A DNA stretch of 64,000 nt from JAPHTQ01 sp050295975. Lineage in GTDB: Bacteria > Pseudomonadota > Gammaproteobacteria > Thiohalomonadales > Thiohalomonadaceae. Under the pieces are notes generated by a model. That model saw nothing but the letters and a program-made list of their open reading frames with translations, had not been told where the DNA came from and did not search any database. The stretch's first letter is position 1; each line of letters opens with the position of its first letter. The DNA is taken from NCBI GenBank assembly GCA_050295975.1, contig JBNKQR010000006.1, positions 1 through 64,000 on the forward strand. The letters are read 5' to 3'. Below, piece after piece: positions 8,628-17,537 of the stretch. The position numbers were made by a program, and so were the translations under genes.

Positions 8628-9488
8628 TTAACGGTTTTCGTTTCTTGACACGCTGCGCAACACCCAATCAAGGGCACGGTGCGGCAGCACTCTTTTCAGG
8701 GTAGCAAAAAGGTAGGTGGGGAAGGTGACGTAATAACGCACCTTTGGGCGAGAAGATTCCAGTGCGTGGATCACTTTTTTCAGCACCGCTTCTGGTGGCA
8801 GGGTAAAGGGCGCAGCAGGACCCTCCTTGTTCAGACGTTTCTCCAGCGCTTCATAGGTTTCGCGGAAGGGGCTGTCCTCTTTATCGATGTTCTCTCTGTA
8901 CTTTGCCATTGCGTTGGCACGAAAGCGGCTGATTACTGGCCCCGGTTCAATCAAGCTGATATGGATATTGCTGCCGTGTAGTTCCAGACGCAGTGTATCC
9001 GTGAGCCCTTCGAGGGCGAACTTGCTGCTGTTGTAGGCGCCACGAAAGGGTAGAGCGATCAGTCCCAGCACCGAGCTGTTATGGATGATGCGACCATGTC
9101 CCTGCTGGCGCATCACCTTCAGCACGCGGCAGGTCAGTTCATGGGTTCCAAAAAAATTGGTCTCGAACTGCTCCCGCAACACTTCACCTCGAAGATCTTC
9201 CACTGCACCGGGCTGACCGTAGGCACCATTGTTGAACAGGGCATCGAGGGTGCCACCGGTCTGTTGCAACACTTCGAGTACGGCACGGTTGATCGAGACA
9301 GCGTCGGCCAGGTCCAGATGAAACGCCTCCAGACCCCGTTCGCGCAGCATGCTGACGTCTTTCTTCTGCCGCGCTGTGGCAAAGACCCGATAACCGCGTG
9401 CCTGCAGTCCATCAGCCACGCAGAGGCCGATGCCGCTGGAGCAGCCTGTGATAAGGATGGATTTGCCCTGCTGTTCTGAGTTCATCAC
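8628..9488 (-). CDS. Short-chain dehydrogenase/reductase (SDR)
   Basis: 286-residue classical SDR. The nucleotide-binding motif TGCSSGIG is near residue 15, NNGAYG is around 90, the catalytic Ser is in HNSSVLG, and the YNSSKFA motif supplies Tyr and Lys. ATARQ after beta-2 suggests NADP(H) preference. The extended C-terminus (KVRYYVTFPTYLFATLKRVLPHRALDWVL) resembles SDRs acting on lipids or retinol-like substrates and may contact membranes. The substrate cannot be assigned. Confidence 0.85.
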   Translation of the reverse strand: MMNSEQQGKSILITGCSSGIGLCVADGLQARGYRVFATARQKKDVSMLRERGLEAFHLDLADAVSINRAVLEVLQQTGGTLDALFNNGAYGQPGAVEDLRGEVLREQFETNFFGTHELTCRVLKVMRQQGHGRIIHNSSVLGLIALPFRGAYNSSKFALEGLTDTLRLELHGSNIHISLIEPGPVISRFRANAMAKYRENIDKEDSPFRETYEALEKRLNKEGPAAPFTLPPEAVLKKVIHALESSRPKVRYYVTFPTYLFATLKRVLPHRALDWVLRSVSRNENR

Positions 9489-9572
9489 ATGAAATATCTA
9501 TGGATAGAGGTGAATGGGCGCAAGGTTAGCATTGATGGGGAAAGGGGGACACCCGCCCGGTTAAAGATAAGG

Positions 9573-10238
9573 TCAGGCTAGCAGTACAGCGACAATGCCG
9601 GTGATGAATACCCCATCAAATGTTCCGGCGCCGCCAATGGCGGCGATGGGGCTGTTCATCTTGCGAATATCCTTGAGGCGTAGCAGATCTGCGCCGATTA
9701 GTACGCCAAGTGTTCCGCCGATGTAGGCTAGTGGTGCACTCATCGCCGGGTCGAGCAGCATGGCGATGAGTGCGGCGCAGAGCGGGGCAATGAGAATCGG
9801 CATGCCGATGCCAAGTCCTTTCACCGGGCGACTGGCGAAGTAACTGACTATGGTGACAAAGAAGACCGCCTGGAACACGGGGAGCAAGGCCACCTCACTG
9901 AAGCGGATCAGATAGATGCAGAAGGCGATAGGGATCAATCCGCCGCCGACATTCATCACGATCAACACACGGTTGTTGAGACTCCAGAGGGGAAAACCGG
10001 GGAAAGCTGGTTGATCCGGTGGTAACTCTGCGGGGGGGTGTGGGTCGACACGCAGACGGAACAGCGGCAGATTAATTATGCTGCCAAACAGTGATGAGAT
10101 GAGTAGAAGATAGGCAGAGTAGGCAGAGAGACCAAGTTTCTCAAACGCAATACGTACTAGTCCGTATTGCACCAGAAAGATCAGAAAACCAAAGACAAAC
10201 AGCAGCGTGATCAGATTTCGCGGCGCCGGTCTCGGCAT
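9573..10238 (-). CDS. DUF1614 multi-pass membrane protein
   Basis: 221 residues with about six or seven hydrophobic segments starting right after the N-terminus (NLITLLFVFGFLIFLVQYGLV). Glycine-rich motifs NVGGGLIPI, YIGGTLGVLIGADLL and a C-terminal GGAGTFDGVFITG match my knowledge of the DUF1614 family, common next to nucleotide-metabolism genes in archaea and some proteobacteria. AAGGAAA precedes the ATG. The start is only 3 nt after the PRPP-synthetase-like gene, so it is the third gene of a minus-strand operon. Function unknown; transport is a guess only. Confidence 0.75.
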   Translation of the reverse strand: MPRPAPRNLITLLFVFGFLIFLVQYGLVRIAFEKLGLSAYSAYLLLISSLFGSIINLPLFRLRVDPHPPAELPPDQPAFPGFPLWSLNNRVLIVMNVGGGLIPIAFCIYLIRFSEVALLPVFQAVFFVTIVSYFASRPVKGLGIGMPILIAPLCAALIAMLLDPAMSAPLAYIGGTLGVLIGADLLRLKDIRKMNSPIAAIGGAGTFDGVFITGIVAVLLA

Positions 10239-10241
10239 GGT

Positions 10242-11111
10242 TCATTTCCTTATCGCTGTAGCGAGCAGCTCGGCCAGATGCACCGCGTTGGTCGGATGGC
10301 TGACACTGTCGCTGCTCCATATTCGTTCCACACCTGCCTTATACAGCAGTGTCGCCACCTCTTCGGGGAACAGGGCATGGGTAGCCAGACAATGGATGGT
10401 ACCTGCCCCTGCCTGTTTCAACTTTTGCGCCACATCGGCGACGGTGTGACCGGTGCTGATCATGTCGTCCACCAGAATCACGTCATGCCCCTGGTAGTCG
10501 CACTCGGGAAGCGTGATCTCCACGTCCCGATCACCGCGGCGCTCTTTATGGGCGATGAGGTACTGCAGTCCCACCGGTTCAGCAATGGCGCGCACCCACT
10601 GTTCCGATTCAGCATCGGGTCCGACCAGTATGGGTGATTTTGCCTTTGTTGCGAGAAATTCTCCCATTGGCCCGGTGGCGGCAAGGGCAATCGCCTCGCG
10701 ACCGGGGATCGCCTGATCCAGGCGGTCAATGCGGTGCAGATGCGGATCAACGGTAACGACTTTATCAAACAGTTGTGCCAGCCAGTTACCGATGATCTGC
10801 TGACTTACCGCCTCACCCGGATTGAAGGCGATATCCTGGCGCATGTAGCAGAGGTAGGGTGCGACCAGGGTTAGTTTTTCCGCCCCTAGTTCGCGCGCGG
10901 TTTGTGCCGCTAGCAGTAGTTCGATCAGTTTGTCGTTTGGGTGATCGAGACTGCGGCAGAGAATCACTTCACCGGATAGGAGACCGGGCACAGTGACCTT
11001 GCTCTCGCCATCGGGAAAGCGGTGAATTCCGATCAGTGAGAATGGCACATCCAGTGCGGTAGCCATTGCCTCGCCCTGTGCCCGGTAATCTGTAAAGCCG
11101 AGTATGCGCAC
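10242..11111 (-). CDS. Ribose-phosphate pyrophosphokinase paralogue (PRPP synthetase family)
   Basis: 289 residues starting at GTG, shorter than the usual 310-320 of housekeeping Prs. The family order is present: RFPDGESKV, an APYLCYMRQD loop, VDPHLHR, a flexible KERRGDRDVEI catalytic loop, and the PRPP-binding VILVDDMISTGHTV. Canonical PRPP synthetase makes PRPP from ribose 5-phosphate and ATP. Position between an archaeal-type nucleotide phosphorylase and a DUF1614 gene suggests a dedicated nucleotide-salvage paralogue and not the housekeeping enzyme, but this is inference. The ribose-loop reads STGHT where DTGGT is common. Confidence 0.82.
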   Translation of the reverse strand: MRILGFTDYRAQGEAMATALDVPFSLIGIHRFPDGESKVTVPGLLSGEVILCRSLDHPNDKLIELLLAAQTARELGAEKLTLVAPYLCYMRQDIAFNPGEAVSQQIIGNWLAQLFDKVVTVDPHLHRIDRLDQAIPGREAIALAATGPMGEFLATKAKSPILVGPDAESEQWVRAIAEPVGLQYLIAHKERRGDRDVEITLPECDYQGHDVILVDDMISTGHTVADVAQKLKQAGAGTIHCLATHALFPEEVATLLYKAGVERIWSSDSVSHPTNAVHLAELLATAIRK

Positions 11112-11114
11112 TTG

Positions 11115-12668
11115 TTAAAATTCCATATAGGTTTGTGTGACCTCTTCCGCCTTGCCGATGCGGTAACCACTGGTTTTATCGGTAAAGGTTTTGGCGAAAT
11201 GGAAGTCGGACTGATATTCGGCATGGACGCGATAGAGGGGGTCACCCTTCTTTACCTCGTCGCCCAGTTTTTTCAACAGGTCGACCCCGGCCCCCTTATC
11301 CATCGGTGCACCGGCGAGGCGCGCCAGCTTGGCCAGATGGTAGTTGTCGATCTCGATAACGATCCCCCTCTTGTCAGCGCAAACTTCATAGCTGAGATGG
11401 CCCGCTACCAGAGGTTCCTCACGCGCCCCCTGGGCTTTGATGATGTCGTGCATCTTTTCCAGTGCGCGACCGGAGTCGAGAATGTCTCGGGCGATTGCGT
11501 AGCCGTAACCGCCGCGGACATCCGGGTCAAACTCCAGTACCCGTCCAGCAAGGCGCAGCGCTTTCTGGCGTAGGTCGGAGGGGGCCGCCGGATCATTTTG
11601 TAGTACCTGCATCACGTCCCGCGCCTCTAGCACCGGGCCGATACCTCGACCTACCGGTTGGGAACCGTCGGTGACGATTACTTCCAGGTGAATACCCATG
11701 CGGTCACCAATGTACTCAAATAGTTTTCGCAACTGCAGCGCTTCCTGCATGTGGCGCACTTTAGCAGTGGGGCCAACCGGAATATCGAGCAGCAGGTGGG
11801 TGGAGCCGGCGGCCAGCTTTTTCGACAGGATCGAGGCGACCATCTGTCCCTGGGAGTCGATACCCAAAGGGCGTTCCACCGAAATCAGTACATCATCGGC
11901 GGGGGCGAGTCGTGCGGTGCCGCCCCAGGCGAGACAGGCGCGGTGTTTGCCCACCACCGCGTGCATCTCATCCGGGGTGAGGTTGACCCGGGTCAGAACC
12001 TCCATGGTGTCGGCGGTACCTGCCGGAGAGGTGATTGCGCGGGAAGAGGTCTTGGGGATCATCATGCCGTGGGCGGCAACGATGGGGACCACCAACATGG
12101 AAGTGCGGTTGCCGGGGATGCCACCGATGCAGTGCTTGTCGGCGATGAGTTGTTCTGGCCATTTTAGACGGTCGCCCGATTCGAGCATGGCGCGGGTCAG
12201 GTGCAGGATCTCTTCGCGGTCGAGGCCGGTCTGACCCGAGGCAACCAGGAAGGCCGCCATCTCCATTTTGGAGTAGCGGTTGTTAACGATGTCCTGGGTG
12301 ATGGCGCTGAGGTCGTCCCAGTTGAGCCGTTCGCCGTTAATCTTGCGCCGCACCGCGTCCATCGATGGAGGCAGTTCTGCCTGGGCGACACTGATGGGAT
12401 GACCGGCTGGGAGTCCCAACTGTTCGAAGGCCTGTTCAGAGAGACCGAGCTCGCAGAGGCCGACTATCGATTCGTCGTCCACCACATTAAGCACAGCGAA
12501 GATGTGTTTGCCATCCGCGCGGATCTGCACCTTGGTCAGTGCCTGAAATCCCTCGGCGCGATAGAACTCACACTCGCGGTGCATATAAGCAACGTTCTCA
12601 CGGTAGGTATCGATGGCGACCCGCCGCAAATGGAGCTTGCCGTTCCTTCCGGTTTCGTTCTCGCTCAT
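11115..12668 (-). CDS. Archaeal-type thymidine/AMP phosphorylase
   Basis: 517 residues. An N-terminal domain of about 90 residues precedes the anthranilate phosphoribosyltransferase-like core, the architecture of the type 2 thymidine phosphorylase/AMP phosphorylase subfamily. The pyrimidine phosphorylase signature is seen as SSRAITSPAGTADTMEVL, with a phosphate-binding KHCIGGIPGNRTS earlier. The C-terminus holds the barrel-sandwich PYNP domain (LVAGHLSYEVCADKRG to the end). In archaea these enzymes cleave NMPs to ribose 1,5-bisphosphate and base; bacterial homologues are usually annotated as thymidine phosphorylase. It is first in an operon with the PRPP-synthetase paralogue, 3 nt apart. Confidence 0.87.
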   Translation of the reverse strand: MSENETGRNGKLHLRRVAIDTYRENVAYMHRECEFYRAEGFQALTKVQIRADGKHIFAVLNVVDDESIVGLCELGLSEQAFEQLGLPAGHPISVAQAELPPSMDAVRRKINGERLNWDDLSAITQDIVNNRYSKMEMAAFLVASGQTGLDREEILHLTRAMLESGDRLKWPEQLIADKHCIGGIPGNRTSMLVVPIVAAHGMMIPKTSSRAITSPAGTADTMEVLTRVNLTPDEMHAVVGKHRACLAWGGTARLAPADDVLISVERPLGIDSQGQMVASILSKKLAAGSTHLLLDIPVGPTAKVRHMQEALQLRKLFEYIGDRMGIHLEVIVTDGSQPVGRGIGPVLEARDVMQVLQNDPAAPSDLRQKALRLAGRVLEFDPDVRGGYGYAIARDILDSGRALEKMHDIIKAQGAREEPLVAGHLSYEVCADKRGIVIEIDNYHLAKLARLAGAPMDKGAGVDLLKKLGDEVKKGDPLYRVHAEYQSDFHFAKTFTDKTSGYRIGKAEEVTQTYMEF

Positions 12669-12700
12669 ACTTTGAGATTAACACAGGCTCAGAAAAGCGA

Positions 12701-12733
12701 AACCGCCCGGGCTGTATCCAGCACCGGGCGGTT
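12701..12733 (-). terminator. Rho-independent terminator of the M4 protease gene
   Basis: A 10-bp perfect inverted repeat (AACCGCCCGG / CCGGGCGGTT) lies just downstream of the protease stop codon. Read on the minus strand it is followed by a T-rich stretch (TTTCGCTTTT). It separates the protease from the phosphorylase operon. Confidence 0.75.
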
Positions 12734-12754
12734 CCATACGGGTTATGCCACCGT

Positions 12755-15076
12755 TTAGGTGGTGAGTTTGAAACGTCTGCGCAGAGGTAGTAGCAACAGG
12801 CCAAGGAGCAGGAACGGCCAGCCTAGGGCGCCGAAGCCACTGCTGCTATCGCTTTTTGCGCTGGTCAAACAGGTATAGACACCAACGTCGTCAAGGAACC
12901 ACCCCAGGTATTGAATCCCATTATCGCTGCCTACACGCCAGCGGAATTGTACGGTTTTTCCGCGCATTCCATTCAGGTCTACCAGGGATGAAACATAACC
13001 GTGACTGCTACCAGAGAAAGCGCGACGTCCTCCAAGAGGATTTCCAAAGGCACTGAAAAGTGTTGCGTTATATGACTGACCGGCTGCAATCAAACCACCG
13101 GCATCGCTCCAGCTTACTCCGCTGTCAGTACTGTATTCCAGAACACCACCATCATAGAAGCCACCTGGATCGTATTCAAAATCGAAGGCGTGCCTGAAAT
13201 GGAGGAAAGGGTTTTGTGTCGGTACCGTAAGACTAATAGATGCCCTCAGATCGCTGGCGGTTGTCGGGCTTTCGCCAAACAGGGATTCCGTGCCGGAGGT
13301 TGCATATGTGCCATATGTCGGTCCATATACGGTGTTCCAGTTCACCCAGTTGGTGGAACCTGAGGCAATAGAGAGGGTCCAGTTACCCAGACCTGCCTCA
13401 ATATCGTCGAGGAAGGTGTTCGCTACAGGAGCAAACCCGCCGGGACAGACAGAAGCATCAGGATTGAATTTGGCTCCGGGCTGTCGATCCATTTCGACCG
13501 CTTTTGTGGCATTTTTCACTTGAGTGCAATCGCTGCTTGTTATCCCGGCGGTGCCGATGAGGTTTTGGCAGCTCTGATTAAGTGCGTTGTAGAGATCGAA
13601 GTAGTCGGAAGCGGTGGTCAACATGTTGGTCTGTACGTCGTAATAGATCTTGGCCACCTTGGTGATGCCGATACCTGTTATTGTGCGGCCATTAAAGGTG
13701 TCGCCATCCACCATGAGATAGACCGCTTTATTGTTAATGCCGCTGTTAGTGTGTACCCCACCATTATCATCAGCATCTTTCCAATAGTTGACGCTACTCA
13801 TTTTGTCCGGATCGCCATAGACCGTTGGGTCCTTCATACTGCGGATGGCACCGACCATACCACTGACATTAAGGTCTTCACCCATCAACCAGCGATCAGT
13901 GGCGGTATCACTTCCGCTACTGTTACTGAGATCGACAAACTCACCCCACACATCTGAGAGGGATTCGTTAATGGCGCCTGACTGGTAGTAGTAGAAGAGA
14001 TTGGATGTATTCTCTGTTACACCGTGGGTCAGTTCATGGGCGACCACATCATCGACAACCAGACCGGCACAATAGACCATCTGTGTGCCATCCCAGTAGG
14101 CATTCGGACATTCTCCAAACGCGTAATAATTTACAGATGAGGTGATAACTCCACCGGCGTTATCGATACCGTCTCGACCATGATTGGTGGAATAAAAGCT
14201 GTAGGTGTCGCTGGCAAAAAGATGCGCACTTACAGCATCGGCAATACCTGAACCAGCACAAGTAGGATCCATGACCTCATTACAGAGTAAGTTGCCGGGT
14301 AGTGTTGAGCTGTTGTTCGCATTGTAGGTTGCACGATTTAGTGCAGTATCAATCTGATTGAAGTGCAGACTGATATTTCCACGTTGAGCATCAATCAAAA
14401 TAAGTTCACGAATTGGTTGTAACGTCTTGCTGGAAACCTCAACACGCCAAACCAGTTTGGCTGGAGAGGTATCAGGGCTAATTAGTCGTGGGTCGTATAC
14501 CGAAAGGAGAGGGGCAGATGCGATAAGCGTGGTAGTGTTGGTGTTATGCCATTTCGCGACAGCTGCCAGAGCAGTATTACTTGCTTGTTGCGCTGTGATG
14601 GTGGCAGTGGTCGGAACGGCCAGCTTAGGTGAAACTTCACCATTAACGGAGAGCAGGCCATTGTTCTGGCTGAGATTGACGATTAACTCACCACCAATAA
14701 CCGGAATACCGTTGTAATTCTGCTGATAGCGTACGACAGAACGACCGTTATTCGTGGTCTTGATAGACTTCTGGCTTAGTTCTTTCGCTGGGTTGCTCAG
14801 GCCAAACATTGTTCCGTAAGCATTCAGTGCATCCATAGCCGCGGCGGATGCACTTTGCGCTGTCCCTGTGCCGGGTAGAGCAATGGTCTTGCCCGTACTA
14901 CTGCCGATGAAATTGGTTTTCCCAGTTAGCCGGTGATGGACAACTTGTGCGCCCTGTGCAATCAGGGATTGCTCAGTGAGCGCTGTGGCATCATTGGCGG
15001 AAACCGTACCGCTACCCAGCATTAGGGCCGTCACGCAAACGGCAATGCTGGTCTGGATGTTGTTGGCAAGGAACAT
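12755..15076 (-). CDS. Secreted M4 (thermolysin-like) metalloprotease with GlyGly-CTERM-like tail
   Basis: 773 residues. Order: signal peptide (to about residue 27), FTP/PepSY propeptide (about 40-200), M4 catalytic domain with zinc motif HELTH (about 346) and downstream NESLSDVWGEF glutamate, helical M4 C-domain with a substrate-site GGVHTNSG, then an immune-inhibitor/MAM-like beta domain (about 555-740) seen in LDDIEAGLGNWT and GWFLDDVGVYTC. The last 25 residues are a Ser/Gly-rich stretch (SSSGFGALGW), a hydrophobic helix and RRRFK: the tripartite shape of GlyGly-CTERM sorting signals. GGAGG precedes the ATG. Expected to be secreted, autoprocessed and held at or released from the surface by a rhombosortase. 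Confidence 0.9.
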   Translation of the reverse strand: MFLANNIQTSIAVCVTALMLGSGTVSANDATALTEQSLIAQGAQVVHHRLTGKTNFIGSSTGKTIALPGTGTAQSASAAAMDALNAYGTMFGLSNPAKELSQKSIKTTNNGRSVVRYQQNYNGIPVIGGELIVNLSQNNGLLSVNGEVSPKLAVPTTATITAQQASNTALAAVAKWHNTNTTTLIASAPLLSVYDPRLISPDTSPAKLVWRVEVSSKTLQPIRELILIDAQRGNISLHFNQIDTALNRATYNANNSSTLPGNLLCNEVMDPTCAGSGIADAVSAHLFASDTYSFYSTNHGRDGIDNAGGVITSSVNYYAFGECPNAYWDGTQMVYCAGLVVDDVVAHELTHGVTENTSNLFYYYQSGAINESLSDVWGEFVDLSNSSGSDTATDRWLMGEDLNVSGMVGAIRSMKDPTVYGDPDKMSSVNYWKDADDNGGVHTNSGINNKAVYLMVDGDTFNGRTITGIGITKVAKIYYDVQTNMLTTASDYFDLYNALNQSCQNLIGTAGITSSDCTQVKNATKAVEMDRQPGAKFNPDASVCPGGFAPVANTFLDDIEAGLGNWTLSIASGSTNWVNWNTVYGPTYGTYATSGTESLFGESPTTASDLRASISLTVPTQNPFLHFRHAFDFEYDPGGFYDGGVLEYSTDSGVSWSDAGGLIAAGQSYNATLFSAFGNPLGGRRAFSGSSHGYVSSLVDLNGMRGKTVQFRWRVGSDNGIQYLGWFLDDVGVYTCLTSAKSDSSSGFGALGWPFLLLGLLLLPLRRRFKLTT

Positions 15077-15118
15077 GCTGTACTACCTCCGCGTCAAAGC
15101 TATCTACTTATAATATCC

Positions 15119-15613
15119 TTATTTTTGAGAAAAACTTTCCTGTATGAGTGGCAAAATTTGTGACAAAAGGTTGGCGTAGGGTTGTGCCAGTCCGTCGCCG
15201 CTATGGGTGGTGACTTTATAGCTTTTTCCGTCAACCGTGGCATCCATTTTCATTTCAATACAGTCTGCACAGCGACCAGGAAAGGAAGGCCCGCTCTGTG
15301 GTGGTGTATCCTCCAGCACCATCACCGTTTTCTCAAGTTTGGCAAGCTGTTCTACCGTTAGTTTGCCAGCTTTATGTCCCAGTCGTCGATCACTGGCTTG
15401 CCACTTCCCATTCTCTTCAATGGTGATTTGTCGCCGCATACCTGCAAACCCACCACTGATAGATAACATAATTGTCCAGCTATTGGGGGTTGCTGATGGC
15501 GCTTTGCCCTGCTCGGTAGCCATTGGCTGGCTATTACTGTTACTGCAGCCAATAAGCAGGGCAAGTGGTAGAAGCAGGGGTATCAGGCAAACTGCTCTGG
15601 TTCTGAAGTCCAT
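15119..15613 (-). CDS. Hypothetical lipoprotein upstream of the M4 protease
   Basis: 164 residues. The ATG at 15613 gives a signal peptide with lipobox LLIGC, so the frame upstream of it is not used. The mature part (WTIMLSISGGFAGMRRQITIEENGKW and a central CADCIEMKMDATVDGK) looks like a small beta-rich domain. I do not recognise the family. It ends 42 nt before the protease start, so the two are probably one transcript; an inhibitor, foldase or anchor role is possible but unproven. Confidence 0.65.
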   Translation of the reverse strand: MDFRTRAVCLIPLLLPLALLIGCSNSNSQPMATEQGKAPSATPNSWTIMLSISGGFAGMRRQITIEENGKWQASDRRLGHKAGKLTVEQLAKLEKTVMVLEDTPPQSGPSFPGRCADCIEMKMDATVDGKSYKVTTHSGDGLAQPYANLLSQILPLIQESFSQK

Positions 15614-15769
15614 AGGTGACCAGCTCCACAAGTAACACAGGCCTTTGAGCACATCATCGAGACCATACCTGTCCCCGGCGTCGCCTGGCAAGTGAATCAC
15701 ATATTTTTGACAGGGAAGGTAGGGATATTTTAGACGGCAGATAGCCGTTAGCGGTGAAGCTTAAATAGT

Positions 15770-16456
15770 TCAGGCCATGCCTAGCCAGTAGACGACTCCG
15801 GCGCAGATACCCAGCAATACAAAAGCACGCAGTAAACTACTGCCATGGACCTCTTCGACAGGTTTATCGGAGGGAAGGGCCTTGTAGCCGGTAAACATGG
15901 CCGGTAGAAGGTTGTCGCCCTTGAACAGCTTGTGCCATACAACGGCGGCAACATGCAGACCCGCCATAATCAGAAGGATATGGAAAATATCTTCGTGTAG
16001 ACCGGTGAGTAAGTCACTGGTCTCCTTCGAGACGAGATAAGCCAGTGGCCCATCGAACATAACATCGTCGTTGGCAAAGAGTCCCAGTACAGACTGAGTC
16101 AGAACCAGTAGCAACAGGGTGAGCACCATCCAGCCGCCTAGAGGATTGTGTCCTGCCTCGAAGCGCGACTCTTTTTCAAAAAGGGAAGGGAGGTAAGAGA
16201 GTACCGTGCGTGGTCCCTTAAGGAAATTTGTGAAGCGGGCGTAATGGCTACCAACGAATCCCCACATTAAACGAAACAACACCAGGCCCAGCAGCACGAG
16301 TCCAAGCTTGGCATGCAGTTCGATCTTGTCGTCCAACACCTCTGCGGTGATGAACAACGAAACGAAAAGTGCCAGTTGGGTCCAGTGGAACAGGCGTACG
16401 GGTATATCCCAGATCAGGACACGACTTCGGCTGGTATTGTTTGGCTGATTATCCAT
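15770..16456 (-). CDS. Cytochrome b561-type di-heme membrane protein
   Basis: 228 residues with four or five membrane segments. DIPVRLFHWTQ (His near residue 24), KIELHAKLGL, TGLHEDIFHILL and GLHVAAVVWHKL supply the histidines expected to ligate two b hemes, as in the b561/HupC-like cytochrome family. It lies 65 nt downstream of a cytochrome c' gene on the same strand, the usual arrangement for this family, so electron exchange between quinol and the periplasmic cytochrome is the likely role. A link with the hydrogenase is unlikely because that enzyme is soluble. Confidence 0.85.
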   Translation of the reverse strand: MDNQPNNTSRSRVLIWDIPVRLFHWTQLALFVSLFITAEVLDDKIELHAKLGLVLLGLVLFRLMWGFVGSHYARFTNFLKGPRTVLSYLPSLFEKESRFEAGHNPLGGWMVLTLLLLVLTQSVLGLFANDDVMFDGPLAYLVSKETSDLLTGLHEDIFHILLIMAGLHVAAVVWHKLFKGDNLLPAMFTGYKALPSDKPVEEVHGSSLLRAFVLLGICAGVVYWLGMA

Positions 16457-16521
16457 TGCCTTGACTATGTGAGGTGGGTGAACAGGTCAGGCCGCACGAA
16501 TATGCAGCCCGACCATTTGGA

Positions 16522-16968
16522 TTACTTCTCTTTGTATTCCTTGTGACAGGATTTACAGGTTTTGGCGACCTTGCCGAATTGAATCTTCATCGCCTTCTCA
16601 TCGCCACTTTGTGTCGCTTTGGCCAGATCGGCAACCTTCATCTTGAACACATCGGCCTCGGACTTGAAGTCATCGGCCTTTTCCCAAACTGCAGGTTTTG
16701 ACTCGCTGCCCTTCTGTGAGTTGGGGATGAAGAATTCCCACGGCATTTTCGACAGCGCTTCCAGATTGGCAGCACGTAGGGTGAACTCACCCTTGTCGAA
16801 AGGAATCTTGCCCTTCGCCATTGCGCCCATTGGGCCTAGGTTCGTGGCAATCAGGATGAAAGCTGATTTTCGCGCCTTGATCGCGCTTTTGATCGGATCG
16901 CGAGCAAAGGCCGTGCTGGCACTGCCCAGGGCGATAACAGCGGCGAGAGCGATAACACTTTTCCTCAT
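16522..16968 (-). CDS. Cytochrome c' family periplasmic cytochrome
   Basis: 148 residues. The ATG at 16968 has GGAGAA upstream and begins a cleavable signal peptide (MRKSVIALAAVIALGSASTAFA). The C-terminal CKSCHKEYKEK is the heme-binding CxxCH at the end of a four-helix bundle, the hallmark of cytochrome c'. The family binds NO and CO and is linked to nitrosative-stress protection; here the partner is the b-type cytochrome encoded next. Confidence 0.9.
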   Translation of the reverse strand: MRKSVIALAAVIALGSASTAFARDPIKSAIKARKSAFILIATNLGPMGAMAKGKIPFDKGEFTLRAANLEALSKMPWEFFIPNSQKGSESKPAVWEKADDFKSEADVFKMKVADLAKATQSGDEKAMKIQFGKVAKTCKSCHKEYKEK

Positions 16969-17237
16969 AACTAAATTCTCCATTTCGTTGATGTTTCGGT
17001 TGGGGGGAGTCTCAGGGGGGGAGTATCCACTACCCAGTCTGAAATTTGCCTGAAGGATTAAACCACTGCTTCTGTCGGGAATAAAGATGATGCAGTCGCA
17101 TCTTTGCATTTCTTTGCGTCTGTCTGGCTGAGGTATGCCAATGGGCGCGATCTGGGCAGAATCTCCACATATCCGCTATGCTGTTGATGATTCACGTAAA
17201 CCTCACAAAATGGACCAACTGACAAGGAGAGTACGAA

Positions 17238-17507
17238 ATGCATTTACTTTGTGGAACTTGTAAAGACGTTGCGGAAAAAGCTATCGGTGCCATGCCGGAA
17301 GATCTGACCTGTGCAGCGGCGGTGGCAGGTGTCGTTGCTGCTATAGAGCTTGCCGGAGGAGGCCCTGAAGACCCTGTAGCCGATGCGCTTGCTGCCGTGG
17401 CCGCCGCTGTGGTGGAGGAGGAGTGTGAAAAACACGGTTGGCCGTGGATTCACTCGCATCGTAAGGAGATTGCCGAGGTGTTGTGTAAGGCGGCTGATCT
17501 TTGCTAA
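17238..17507 (+). CDS. Small six-cysteine saposin/halocin-C8-like protein
   Basis: 89 residues with a strong ribosome site (AAGGAG 9 nt upstream) and a perfect terminator just after the stop, so it is very likely a real single-gene unit. Cysteines are at 5, 8, 25, 63, 83 and 89, giving C-x2-C at the N-terminus and C-x5-C at the C-terminus around two Ala-rich hydrophobic helices. That is the outer disulfide frame of saposin-like folds and resembles halocin C8-type peptides. No leader or signal peptide is visible and no exporter is adjacent. Family membership and any antimicrobial role are inference; a cytoplasmic metal or redox protein is an alternative. Confidence 0.6.
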   Translation: MHLLCGTCKDVAEKAIGAMPEDLTCAAAVAGVVAAIELAGGGPEDPVADALAAVAAAVVEEECEKHGWPWIHSHRKEIAEVLCKAADLC

Positions 17508-17537
17508 CGTTTGAATCGCCTGCTAAACGCACAGTAA

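Noticed and set aside
15770..16456. Cytochrome b as a membrane anchor for the hydrogenase
   Set aside because: The hydrogenase small subunit has no Tat signal and is of the soluble type. The b cytochrome is paired with cytochrome c' 9 kb away from the hydrogenase operon.
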